From an uncultured Acetobacter sp. (GTDB lineage Bacteria; Pseudomonadota; Alphaproteobacteria; Acetobacterales; Acetobacteraceae), in NCBI RefSeq assembly GCF_937875265.1, contig NZ_CALLXM010000024.1, positions 1-33,688 of the forward strand: 33,688 nt of DNA, given 5' to 3'. Positions 1 through 7,594 of this stretch are shown in pieces; position 1 is the stretch's first letter; each line of letters opens with the position of its first letter. Position numbers and translations under genes: made by a program. The notes below the pieces were generated by a model. It was not told the DNA's origin and made no database searches. It was given only the letters and a program-made list of their open reading frames with translations.

Positions 1-2035
1 TCAGGCGGGTGCGGGTTGCAGCTTCCGCACTCTGGCGTGCCGGGGGGCGGGAGCCTGTCCGGTCAATCAGCGCGGGGCCAAAAGCGCCCAGCAGGGCTGC
101 GTAACCGGGGTCTTCTACCAGCGCCTGCATGCCCTCGGAGATGCTGGAGAAAAAGTCTGCTGAAAATACCGGCTGTTCGTAAACCGGGTCTATTTCCTGA
201 TGCAGGGGGTTGAACAGGTTTTCTGCAATAGTGGCTAGTGTTGCTCCGGCCAGATGCGGGGTGCCGAACAGCAGATAACCATCGCCGCCCTGAAAAGCCG
301 TTTCCTCCCGGCAGGCAATGCCGGTTTTTGCAAATTCGGAACGGACATGCGTGGGGGACAGGTAGCTCAGGCGCCCGGCCATACGGAACGGGTGCGCGCC
401 ACGCCCAATGCTCTCGCCATGCGTATCAAAGAAAATGACAGTGATGTTCTTCAGGTTCCAGCGCACCAGCAGATCATGAATACGCAGGCGCAGGCGCTCG
501 ATCAGATACGTGGCGGCTAGCTGGCCCACATAGCGCCCGGAATCTGAATAACCGAACTGGAAGCTGATGCGGCCTGTACGCTGCACATAGGCCCGCCATG
601 TGGGGGAGCGGAGCGCTTCTTCCACAATGCGGTCACCGTGGGCCAGAGCCTCTTCCGTTTCAAAAAGCGGGGAGATTTCCAGCTTGTCCGCAACGCCGAA
701 ATAGAGGGCTGCCCAGAGCGCGGCCAGCAAAGTGTAGCCAGTTTCTGTCTCGGCTATCAGAAAGCGGACAGAAGTCTGGTTATCAATATGTTTGGTAATT
801 TGTGCGACCGTCATCATCAGGCGGCTTGCCGTGGAGGGGTCGCTCATAAGTGCCCCGAAATCAACAGGCACGGGCTTCACACATTCCAGTGCCTCGTTCA
901 GGCGGCTGAGAATGGCTCGGCGGTGTGCCGGGTTTGCCGGGTCATCCGGTATATCAAGTTTCTGACGGACAAAATTATGAACCTGCGTGGCATTCAGCCG
1001 CACATGCGTGTGAGCCAGTGCCAGGCCATGTGCCATAAACCCAGCTCGCGCTACAGCCAGAGGCAGGCGGGAGGCCGGAGGTGCAGCTTGCATTGCAGAC
1101 TCAAGCTCTTCTGACAGATCTTCAGCGCCTAATAAGGCTGTGTCGTGTGTGTTAACCAGCACATCCGCAAATCGGGCGACAGCTTCAGCATTCTGGTCGT
1201 TTGGTGCAGCATCAATCTGGTTTTGAACACAGGCGATGGCCCGATCCAGCCGGTCAGTCAGACTCGCCGCAATGACTCCGGAGGCAATAACCTGTTCCTT
1301 CAGTCGTACAAGCTGGAACAGCTTCATGCGCAGACGCATTCGCAATGTGACCCACCAGCCAATATCGGTGCGTCCGTCCGTATCGTATCCAACCCAACTG
1401 GTTGCGATGACGGGATGAGGTGTAATGGACGTCCACTTATCTGGCCAATGCTGGCGGGCGGTCTCCAGCAGGGCTGCTGTCAGCTGGTCCATGGCGTCCC
1501 GGGCACGGGTGATGGCCTGAGTGGCCAGCGTAAATTCCTCTTCCAGCGTAGGAGGTGTATCCCGACGATGCGTTTCAAAAAACGGTGGTTTTTCAGGCAG
1601 AACAGCATGCGAGGCACAGTCAGCCAAAGCTGAATAGACCGGATTGCTAAGAGCAAACGTGGGGTGTGCCGTAAACACGGCGGCGAAGCGTATGGGGTTA
1701 ACGGCGGCCTGAAAGGCCTCAGGCGTAGGCACAGGCAGGGAGGCAATAACCCGTCGGGCCACAGCGTTTAGCCGTTCGGTGGTGGCGTTAGATTCCGCGC
1801 CGCCTACATAACGATGCAGGCGCCGGGCGCGATGGAGGAAAGCAGAATCCCGCAGGGTCTGCACCAGTGTGGTTACATCAGTAAGAGAAAGCTGCCCTTC
1901 TTCCAGGGCATCCCCCAATAGGCGCGCAGTGGAGAGAACCGGATTGACGCCTTCATTGGGCTGCGGTGCGTCTTTTTCCAAAAGAACGGGTGCAAAAATG
2001 GTCTGGAGTTTGGGGGGAAGAGTAGAAAAATCCAT
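1..2035 (-). CDS. ppc: Phosphoenolpyruvate carboxylase, divergent type (partial, C-terminus off window)
   Basis: Carboxylates phosphoenolpyruvate with bicarbonate to oxaloacetate, the usual anaplerotic feed of the TCA cycle, in the cytosol. I translated the minus strand from ATG at 2035 and it stays open for 678 codons to base 1; the family is about 900 residues, so roughly the last quarter is missing. Family landmarks run in the right order: FTAHPT at 121-126 (catalytic His124), WVGYDTDGR at 214-222, PLFET at 456-460, GYSDSGR at 495-501, SIGRGA at 542-547 and GSRPPAR at 661-667. AAGGTG lies six bases upstream of the start. It is atypical: the loop that reads FHGRGGSIGRGG in E. coli reads FDTHGESIGRGA here, and the Lys of SDSAK is Arg501. 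It is transcribed away from the DUF445 gene. The family assignment is firm; full enzyme activity is inferred. Confidence 0.88.
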   Translation of the reverse strand, partial: MDFSTLPPKLQTIFAPVLLEKDAPQPNEGVNPVLSTARLLGDALEEGQLSLTDVTTLVQTLRDSAFLHRARRLHRYVGGAESNATTERLNAVARRVIASLPVPTPEAFQAAVNPIRFAAVFTAHPTFALSNPVYSALADCASHAVLPEKPPFFETHRRDTPPTLEEEFTLATQAITRARDAMDQLTAALLETARQHWPDKWTSITPHPVIATSWVGYDTDGRTDIGWWVTLRMRLRMKLFQLVRLKEQVIASGVIAASLTDRLDRAIACVQNQIDAAPNDQNAEAVARFADVLVNTHDTALLGAEDLSEELESAMQAAPPASRLPLAVARAGFMAHGLALAHTHVRLNATQVHNFVRQKLDIPDDPANPAHRRAILSRLNEALECVKPVPVDFGALMSDPSTASRLMMTVAQITKHIDNQTSVRFLIAETETGYTLLAALWAALYFGVADKLEISPLFETEEALAHGDRIVEEALRSPTWRAYVQRTGRISFQFGYSDSGRYVGQLAATYLIERLRLRIHDLLVRWNLKNITVIFFDTHGESIGRGAHPFRMAGRLSYLSPTHVRSEFAKTGIACREETAFQGGDGYLLFGTPHLAGATLATIAENLFNPLHQEIDPVYEQPVFSADFFSSISEGMQALVEDPGYAALLGAFGPALIDRTGSRPPARQSAEAATRTRL

Positions 2036-2131
2036 TATTGCACCTTGCTCAGTTTCGCATCGTGGCAGGATTAGAGAGGAAGAAAGCACAGTTTCATGTC
2101 TGCTCTTTCGTCGCAACACGCTCACGCACTC

Positions 2132-2160
2132 TTGGGGGGGAAGAACGGGAGTGCTATTTA
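2132..2160 (+). promoter_or_regulatory. Weak candidate promoter for the DUF445 gene
   Basis: TTGGGG at 2132-2137 and TATTTA at 2155-2160 are separated by 17 bases. The match to a housekeeping promoter is weak. If used, transcription would begin at about the ATG at 2168, which would fit the lack of a well-placed Shine-Dalgarno. The 132-base gap between the divergent ppc and DUF445 genes must hold promoters for both; I see no better candidate. Confidence 0.2.
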
Positions 2161-2167
2161 AAATATT

Positions 2168-3466
2168 ATGACGCCATACCCTGATAGTGAGGGCGATCTT
2201 GCCGCCCGAAAGACCCTCAAACGATACCAGCGTGCCGCAACTGGCCTGTTGGTTGGCATGGGGGGACTGACCGTAGCAGGCTATGCAGCCCCCGCTGCCG
2301 GCTGGGTAAAAGATGGCTTCTGGCTGGAAATGCTACGGGCCGGGGCGCGAGCTGGCGTGGTTGGCGGACTGGCAGACTGGTTTGCCGTGGTTGCCTTGTT
2401 CCGTCACCCCATGGGCCTGCCGATTCCGCATACTGCGATTCTGCCCGCCCAGAAAGAGCGACTGGGCCGCGCGCTGGGGCGCTTTGTATCCGGGCAGGTT
2501 TTTACGGAAAAGGAAGTTGATCGTGTATTGGAGCAGGTGGACCTCCCCACCTTTCTGGCAAACATGCTGGATGATCCTGCTACGCGAGAGACGCTGACGC
2601 GCTCGGTTCTTGCCTCCATGCCAAACATACTGGACCGTCTTGAAGACGGGCGAGCAAGCGGCGCTATAGGCAAAATCTTCCCGCGCCTGCTCGGCAATAG
2701 CAATCTGGCCCCTATCGTGGCCCGTGCCCTGCGGAGCCTTGTAGATGATGACAGGCATCAGGAAGTACTGTCCTTCCTGCTTGGTCAGATCAAAGATGGC
2801 TTGCAGGCCAGAGAAGGTGCTTTGCGTACGATGATTGAAGAGCGGGTGCGCGAGCAGGGTGGGCGTTTGCTCGGCTGGGCCATTGGCGGCTCCATCGCAA
2901 CGCGGGTTTTGCTGGCGGCAAGCAAGGAACTGGAGCGGGTTGATCCCCAGAATTCTACCCTGCGCGAAGGCTTTACAACCTGGGTGCGGTCCCAGATTGA
3001 CCGGATTGAGACAGACCCGGAGCGCGGGAGCGATATCTCTCAGGCCATTATGGGCGTTCTCTCACACGAAAGTGTTGTGGGCTGGTGGGCTGATATCTGG
3101 CAGCGCTTTCGGCGGCTGGTGGAAGCCGATGTGGAAGATCCCGATGGCCGTATAGCTTCCATGGTACAGGAGGGGCTGACCCACATCATCGGGCAGCTGC
3201 GGGAAGATCCGGTCATGCGGCAACGGATTATGGAAAGTGTGGACAAGGCAACCGTCAAGGCCTTGCCTTTTGTACGGGAGCGTATGGCGGATTTCATCGC
3301 CCGTGTCGTGGCCGGGTGGGATGCCGTGCAGATTGCAGAAAAGCTGGAACTGCGTGTGGGGAAAGACCTGCAATATGTCCGCTTTAACGGGACGCTGGTG
3401 GGCTTTGGTGTAGGTGCCCTGCTGTTTGCCGTCCTGAGGCTACTGTTTGGACTGAATGCGCAGTAG
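2168..3466 (+). CDS. DUF445 family membrane-anchored protein (YjiN-like)
   Basis: A 432-residue conserved protein of unknown function. The family signature is at residues 62-97, where a Gly-rich segment leads into LADWFAVVALFRHPMG and then IPHTAILP. A hydrophobic stretch at about 24-46 and another at the very C-terminus (about 405-428) look like membrane anchors, with a long charged helical domain between them; this fits an inner-membrane protein facing one compartment. The start is ATG at 2168. The nearest purine-rich stretch, GGGAG at 2148-2152, is too far upstream to be a normal ribosome binding site. It is divergent from ppc and lies about 100 bp before the suf operon on the same strand, but nothing links it to iron-sulfur assembly. 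No enzymatic role can be assigned. Confidence 0.85.
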   Translation: MTPYPDSEGDLAARKTLKRYQRAATGLLVGMGGLTVAGYAAPAAGWVKDGFWLEMLRAGARAGVVGGLADWFAVVALFRHPMGLPIPHTAILPAQKERLGRALGRFVSGQVFTEKEVDRVLEQVDLPTFLANMLDDPATRETLTRSVLASMPNILDRLEDGRASGAIGKIFPRLLGNSNLAPIVARALRSLVDDDRHQEVLSFLLGQIKDGLQAREGALRTMIEERVREQGGRLLGWAIGGSIATRVLLAASKELERVDPQNSTLREGFTTWVRSQIDRIETDPERGSDISQAIMGVLSHESVVGWWADIWQRFRRLVEADVEDPDGRIASMVQEGLTHIIGQLREDPVMRQRIMESVDKATVKALPFVRERMADFIARVVAGWDAVQIAEKLELRVGKDLQYVRFNGTLVGFGVGALLFAVLRLLFGLNAQ

Positions 3467-3496
3467 AGGCATCCGGTCCGGTGTGATGCTTTTGGG

Positions 3497-3525
3497 TTGA
3501 CCTTTGGCGCTCTTCGCCCCATGTC
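3497..3525 (+). promoter_or_regulatory. Candidate promoter of the suf operon
   Basis: TTGACC at 3497-3502 is a good -35 match. Seventeen bases on is CATGTC at 3520-3525, a poor -10. Transcription from here would give a leader of about 40 bases before the regulator ATG at 3572. A short dyad, GACC-N5-GGTC at 3536-3548, lies just downstream, where an autoregulating Rrf2 protein could bind; that role is speculation. Confidence 0.3.
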
Positions 3526-3571
3526 TCTGAAACAGGACCTGACTGGTCTCCAATCACCTGATGGCAGGCTC

Positions 3572-4036
3572 ATGCTGAAACTTTCCCGTCTGGCGGACTA
3601 TGCGGTTGTCATACTTGTAAATCTTGGCGAGCAGGATGGCGTGGTTACGTCCCCCGCGCTGGCTGCTGAGACGGGTGTGCCTGAGCCTACCGTGGCGAAA
3701 ATTCTCAAGGTTTTGTCGGCTCACAAATTTGTGCTGTCTCAGCGCGGGGCCAAAGGCGGCTACCGTCTGGCCCGTTCACTGGCTGAAATCTCTGTGGCCA
3801 GCGTTATTACGGCAGTGGATGGCAAGATTGCGCTGACAGCCTGTGTGGATGGTGGAGAGTGTGATACCGGCGTGTCCTGCGGTATGTGCGGCAGCTGGGA
3901 TACCATCAACAAAGCCATCCGGGACACTCTGGAAGGTATCTCGCTGGAGGTCATGCGCCAGAAGAGCGCATGCGGTGCAGTCATGGCCAGAAAAAACGCG
4001 CTGATGAGCGCCAGTATGAGACGCGAAGGGGCTTGA
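3572..4036 (+). CDS. Rrf2-family SUF operon regulator (IscR/SufR-like)
   Basis: DNA-binding transcription regulator expected to control the suf genes it precedes. I start it at ATG 3572 (154 residues, opening MLKLSRLADYAV as usual for Rrf2 proteins); the frame is open upstream to 3497 but that extension has no family character. The winged-helix domain occupies about 1-80, with the PEPTVAKILKVL recognition region and the GAKGGYRLAR wing at 59-68. Cysteines at 91, 97 and 103 have the C-x5-C-x5-C spacing of the 2Fe-2S ligands in E. coli IscR (92, 98, 104). Extra cysteines are at 106 and 134. It lies three bases before sufB, so it is co-transcribed and probably autoregulated by cluster supply. 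The family is sure; the exact cluster type and regulatory sign are inferred. Confidence 0.9.
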   Translation: MLKLSRLADYAVVILVNLGEQDGVVTSPALAAETGVPEPTVAKILKVLSAHKFVLSQRGAKGGYRLARSLAEISVASVITAVDGKIALTACVDGGECDTGVSCGMCGSWDTINKAIRDTLEGISLEVMRQKSACGAVMARKNALMSASMRREGA

Positions 4037-4039
4037 ACA

Positions 4040-5530
4040 ATGCCAGCAGTCACCGAAACGCGTGAAGCAGTCGAAAAACTCGGTCAGTCTTCCTATAAAT
4101 GGGGATTCGAGACGGACATTGATATGGACGTCGCACCCAAGGGACTGAATGAAGATACCATTCGCCTGATTTCCGCCAGAAAAGAGGAGCCGGAATGGCT
4201 GCTGGAATGGCGGCTTGCGGCGTTCCGGGTCTGGCTGAAAATGGACGATCCCAAATGGGCTAAGGTGTCCCATCCGCCGATTGATTTTCAGGATCTGCAT
4301 TACTATGCGGCCCCTAAGAAGAAGCCTGGCCCGAAGTCCCTTGAAGAAGTAGACCCGGAACTCCTGCGCACTTATGAAAAGCTGGGTATTCCGCTGCATG
4401 AGCAGGCAATGCTGGCCGGTGTGGAATTGCCGGAAGGTGAAACCGCCCGCCCGCCAGTCGCTGTGGATGCGGTGTTTGACAGTGTTTCTGTTGTCACCAC
4501 TTTCCGCAAAAACCTGGAAGAAGCGGGGGTTATTTTCTGCCCGATTTCTGAAGCCGTGAAGGACCACCCTGATCTGGTTCGCCAGTATCTGGGGAGCGTG
4601 GTTCCTGCGGGGGATAATTTCTACGCAGCGCTGAATTCCGCCGTGTTTACGGATGGCTCCTTTGTGTATGTGCCCAAAGGTGTGCGCTGCCCGATGGAGC
4701 TTTCCACCTATTTCCGTATCAATGCCAGAAATACCGGGCAGTTTGAGCGGACACTGATTGTGGTGGAAGACAGCGCCTCCGTGTCCTACCTCGAAGGCTG
4801 CACGGCCCCCATGCGGGATGAAAACCAGTTGCATGCTGCGGTGGTGGAACTGGTGGCGATGGAAGATGCTTCCATCAAATATTCCACGGTGCAGAACTGG
4901 TATCCGGGCGATGAAAATGGCCGGGGCGGGATCTATAACTTCGTGACCAAGCGTGGCGCATGCCGTGGGGCACGCTCCAAAATTTCATGGACGCAGGTGG
5001 AAACCGGTTCAGCCATTACATGGAAGTATCCGTCCTGCATTTTGCAGGGTGAGGGCTCCGTGGGGGAATTCTATTCCGTGGCGGTGACCAACAACCACCA
5101 GCAGGCTGATACCGGCACCAAGATGATCCATATCGGGCGGAATACACGCTCGACCATCATCGCCAAGACCATCAGCGCCGGGCGGTCAGACAGCACGTAT
5201 CGCGGTCTGGTGCGCGTGCTGCCCAAAGCATCCGGTGCGCGGAACTTTACACAGTGTGACAGCCTTCTGATCGGTGATCAGTGTGGCGCGCACACCGTGC
5301 CTTATATTGAAAATCGCAATATGGGCGCACGGATTGAACATGAAGCCACGACCTCCAAAATTTCAGAAGACCAGCTGTTCTATTGCCGTCAGCGCGGGCT
5401 TTCTGAAGAGGATTCGGTTGGGCTTATCGTCAACGGCTTCTGCCGTGACGTTCTTAAGGAGCTACCCATGGAATTTGCCGTGGAAGCTCAGAAATTGTTG
5501 CAGATCAGCCTCGAAGGCAGCGTAGGGTAA
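4040..5530 (+). CDS. sufB: Fe-S cluster assembly scaffold protein SufB
   Basis: Core subunit of the SufBCD scaffold on which nascent iron-sulfur clusters are built in the cytosol. At 496 residues it matches SufB length. The C-terminal beta-helix core carries the conserved segment QCDSLLIGDQCGAHTVPY, whose second Cys corresponds to the essential cysteine near position 405 of the E. coli protein. It is followed by ARIEHEATTSKI with the His-Glu pair at the SufB-SufD interface, and by the family ending EDQLFYCRQRGLSEEDSVGL. GAAGGGG lies nine bases upstream of ATG 4040. It is the second gene of the operon, three bases after the regulator and 13 bases before the sufC ATG. Nothing is missing or broken. 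Confidence 0.97.
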   Translation: MPAVTETREAVEKLGQSSYKWGFETDIDMDVAPKGLNEDTIRLISARKEEPEWLLEWRLAAFRVWLKMDDPKWAKVSHPPIDFQDLHYYAAPKKKPGPKSLEEVDPELLRTYEKLGIPLHEQAMLAGVELPEGETARPPVAVDAVFDSVSVVTTFRKNLEEAGVIFCPISEAVKDHPDLVRQYLGSVVPAGDNFYAALNSAVFTDGSFVYVPKGVRCPMELSTYFRINARNTGQFERTLIVVEDSASVSYLEGCTAPMRDENQLHAAVVELVAMEDASIKYSTVQNWYPGDENGRGGIYNFVTKRGACRGARSKISWTQVETGSAITWKYPSCILQGEGSVGEFYSVAVTNNHQQADTGTKMIHIGRNTRSTIIAKTISAGRSDSTYRGLVRVLPKASGARNFTQCDSLLIGDQCGAHTVPYIENRNMGARIEHEATTSKISEDQLFYCRQRGLSEEDSVGLIVNGFCRDVLKELPMEFAVEAQKLLQISLEGSVG

Positions 5531-5543
5531 GGGAGTGCATGAC

Positions 5544-6320
5544 ATGACCCAATTTTTGGATATTTCCGGTCTGTGCGCCCGGATTGATGCTGACGGGCAG
5601 GAAAAAGAAATTCTCAAAGGCGTGGATCTCAGCATCCCGCCGGGTGAGGTTCACGCCATTATGGGGCCGAACGGGTCAGGGAAATCGACCCTGTCCTACG
5701 CGCTGGCCGGGCGTGAGGATTATGAAGTTACAGCTGGCAGCATAACGTTTCAGGGCAAGAACCTGCTGGAAATGGAACCGGAAGAGCGGGCTGCGGCTGG
5801 CCTCTTCCTGGCTTTTCAGTCCCCGATCGAACTGCCGGGTGTGAACAACGCCAACTTCCTGCGTACCGCCGTTAACGCGGTGCGCCGCGCACGCGGGCAG
5901 GATGAGCTGGATGCCGTCACGTTCCTCAAAACAGCGCGCGCCGCAGCCAAGGAGCTTGCTATGGCTCCGGATATGCTGAAGCGGAATGTGAATGTCGGCT
6001 TCTCCGGTGGTGAGAAGAAGCGCAACGAAGTGTTACAGATGACGCTTCTTCAGCCGTCCTTCGCTATTCTGGATGAAACAGACAGCGGTCTGGATGTGGA
6101 TGCTCTGCGCATTGTGGCGGAGGGGGTGAATCGTCTTCGTTCTCCGGGCTTCTCTGCGCTGGTTATTACCCATCATCAGCGTCTGTTGGACTATCTGGTG
6201 CCGGACCGCATTCATGTGATGGCCAATGGCCGGATCATTCATTCCGGTGGGCCGGAACTGGCTCAGCAGATCGACCGTGAGGGCTACACCAGGTTTCTTG
6301 CGGAGGCAGAGGCGGCGTGA
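5544..6320 (+). CDS. sufC: Fe-S cluster assembly ATPase SufC
   Basis: ABC-type ATPase that powers conformational change of the SufBCD scaffold; soluble, with no transmembrane partner. Walker A is GPNGSGKST near residue 40, the ABC signature is FSGGEKKRNEVLQM, and Walker B is AILDETDSGLDVDAL with the SufC-typical ETDSGLD in place of the transporter DEPTSGLD. The terminal His switch is in VITHHQRLLDYL. I choose ATG 5544 (258 residues) because AAGGGAG ends eight bases before it; an in-frame GTG at 5535 falls within that ribosome binding site. The stop overlaps the GTG start of sufD. Confidence 0.97.
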   Translation: MTQFLDISGLCARIDADGQEKEILKGVDLSIPPGEVHAIMGPNGSGKSTLSYALAGREDYEVTAGSITFQGKNLLEMEPEERAAAGLFLAFQSPIELPGVNNANFLRTAVNAVRRARGQDELDAVTFLKTARAAAKELAMAPDMLKRNVNVGFSGGEKKRNEVLQMTLLQPSFAILDETDSGLDVDALRIVAEGVNRLRSPGFSALVITHHQRLLDYLVPDRIHVMANGRIIHSGGPELAQQIDREGYTRFLAEAEAA

Positions 6321-7594
6321 ACGCAATTACAAAAGATCGGTCAGACACGCTGGCCCCGTTCGGCTCACGCCTGGACGGGGTGACAGACCCGGTGCGCAAG
6401 GCTGCGATAGGCGCTTTGCACAGAAGCGGGCTGCCTGACCGCCGCGTGGAGGAATGGCGTTATACCAGCCTCCGTTTCCTGACAGAAACACCTCTGGCAG
6501 CCCCTGTAGAGGTTTATGATGCCGGGCAGGTTCAGGCGCAGCTTGAAACGCTTGGGCTGACTACCGGGCCGCTGGCTGATGTGCCGCGTGTGGTGTTCGT
6601 TAACGGGCGCTACGCTGCACCATTCTCCGTACTGCCGTCTGAGGTTGATGTGTCTTTTTTTGCAAAGACCCAGACCTTTGGTACGTTATCCTGCCCTGAT
6701 CGGGACCCACTGACAGCCCTGAACACCGTTCTGGCCGGTGATGGCGCGCAACTGCATGTGCCTGCTGGTAAAGATGGCGGCCATGTGCTGCTGGTGTCTC
6801 TCGGGCAGACGGATGCTCCGGTTTCCTTCCATCCGCGGCACGCGGTTGTGCTGGATGAGGGCGCAAAGTTCACCCTGATCAGCATACAGGCGGGGCAGGG
6901 GCGTTACCTGCATAACCCGGTTCTGGAAATCAGCGTGGCTGCGCAGGCAAACCTGAAGCATGTCACGCTTCAGGCGGAAGGTGAGGCTGCGGCTTGTCTT
7001 GCCACCACCTACGCGCAGGTCGCGGAGCACGGCACCTATGACAGCTTTGTGCTGGGCTTAGGGGGCGCACTTTCCCGGCAGGAGATTCACGCACGTCTGG
7101 CTGCACCGTTTGCCACTGTGCATGTCAACGGTGCGCAGATGCTGGCGGGCAAGCAGATTGGTGATGTGACCAGCGTTATCTCCCATGCTGCTCCGGACTG
7201 CACCTCCCGCCAGACCGTGCGGAATGTGCTGGATGGCCATGCGCGCGGAGTGTTTCAGGGCAAGGTGTTTGTGGATCGGGTGGCCCAGAAAACTGATGGC
7301 TATCAGATGAATCAGGCGCTGCTGCTCTCTGAAAACGCAGAAATTGACGCCAAGCCTGAGCTTGAAATTTATGCGGACGACGTAAAGTGCAGCCACGGTG
7401 CCACCGTGGGCGCGCTGGATGATGACCAGCTCTTTTATCTGCGCAGCCGCGGCGTGCCGAATGCGGAAGCACGGCAGATCCTTATTCACGCCTTTATGGA
7501 TGAAGCACTGGGTCTGATTGAAGACGAGATGGCCCGCACCCTCTGCATCCGGATGCTGGCCCGGTCTTTCCCTGTTGCAGGAGAGAGCGCATGA
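6317..7594 (+). CDS. sufD: Fe-S cluster assembly protein SufD
   Basis: SufB paralogue that completes the SufB-SufC2-SufD scaffold and is linked to iron entry during cluster assembly. It is 425 residues. The C-terminal half carries the family features: the ADDVKCSHGATVG segment, whose His corresponds to the interface histidine of SufD, and DDDQLFYLRSRGVP followed by the AxxILxxAFxxEAL ending. The N-terminal half is less conserved, as usual for SufD. Translation starts at GTG 6317 inside a GTGA overlap with the sufC stop, with GGAGG ten bases upstream, so coupling to sufC is likely. The end overlaps the sufS ATG in an ATGA. Confidence 0.95.
   Translation: MNAITKDRSDTLAPFGSRLDGVTDPVRKAAIGALHRSGLPDRRVEEWRYTSLRFLTETPLAAPVEVYDAGQVQAQLETLGLTTGPLADVPRVVFVNGRYAAPFSVLPSEVDVSFFAKTQTFGTLSCPDRDPLTALNTVLAGDGAQLHVPAGKDGGHVLLVSLGQTDAPVSFHPRHAVVLDEGAKFTLISIQAGQGRYLHNPVLEISVAAQANLKHVTLQAEGEAAACLATTYAQVAEHGTYDSFVLGLGGALSRQEIHARLAAPFATVHVNGAQMLAGKQIGDVTSVISHAAPDCTSRQTVRNVLDGHARGVFQGKVFVDRVAQKTDGYQMNQALLLSENAEIDAKPELEIYADDVKCSHGATVGALDDDQLFYLRSRGVPNAEARQILIHAFMDEALGLIEDEMARTLCIRMLARSFPVAGESA

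Noticed and set aside
1145..1633. Plus-strand short frames across 1-2000
   Set aside because: All are opposite the continuous 678-codon ppc frame on the minus strand, which has the family motifs.
2131..2140. Run of seven G residues before the DUF445 gene as a phase-variation tract
   Set aside because: It is outside the coding frame and too short to claim slippage control. No surface-protein or restriction gene context supports it.
3776..4834. 352-codon open frame antisense to the regulator and sufB
   Set aside because: It spans the boundary of two well-supported genes, has a His/Arg-rich composition typical of an antisense shadow, and no clear ribosome binding site.
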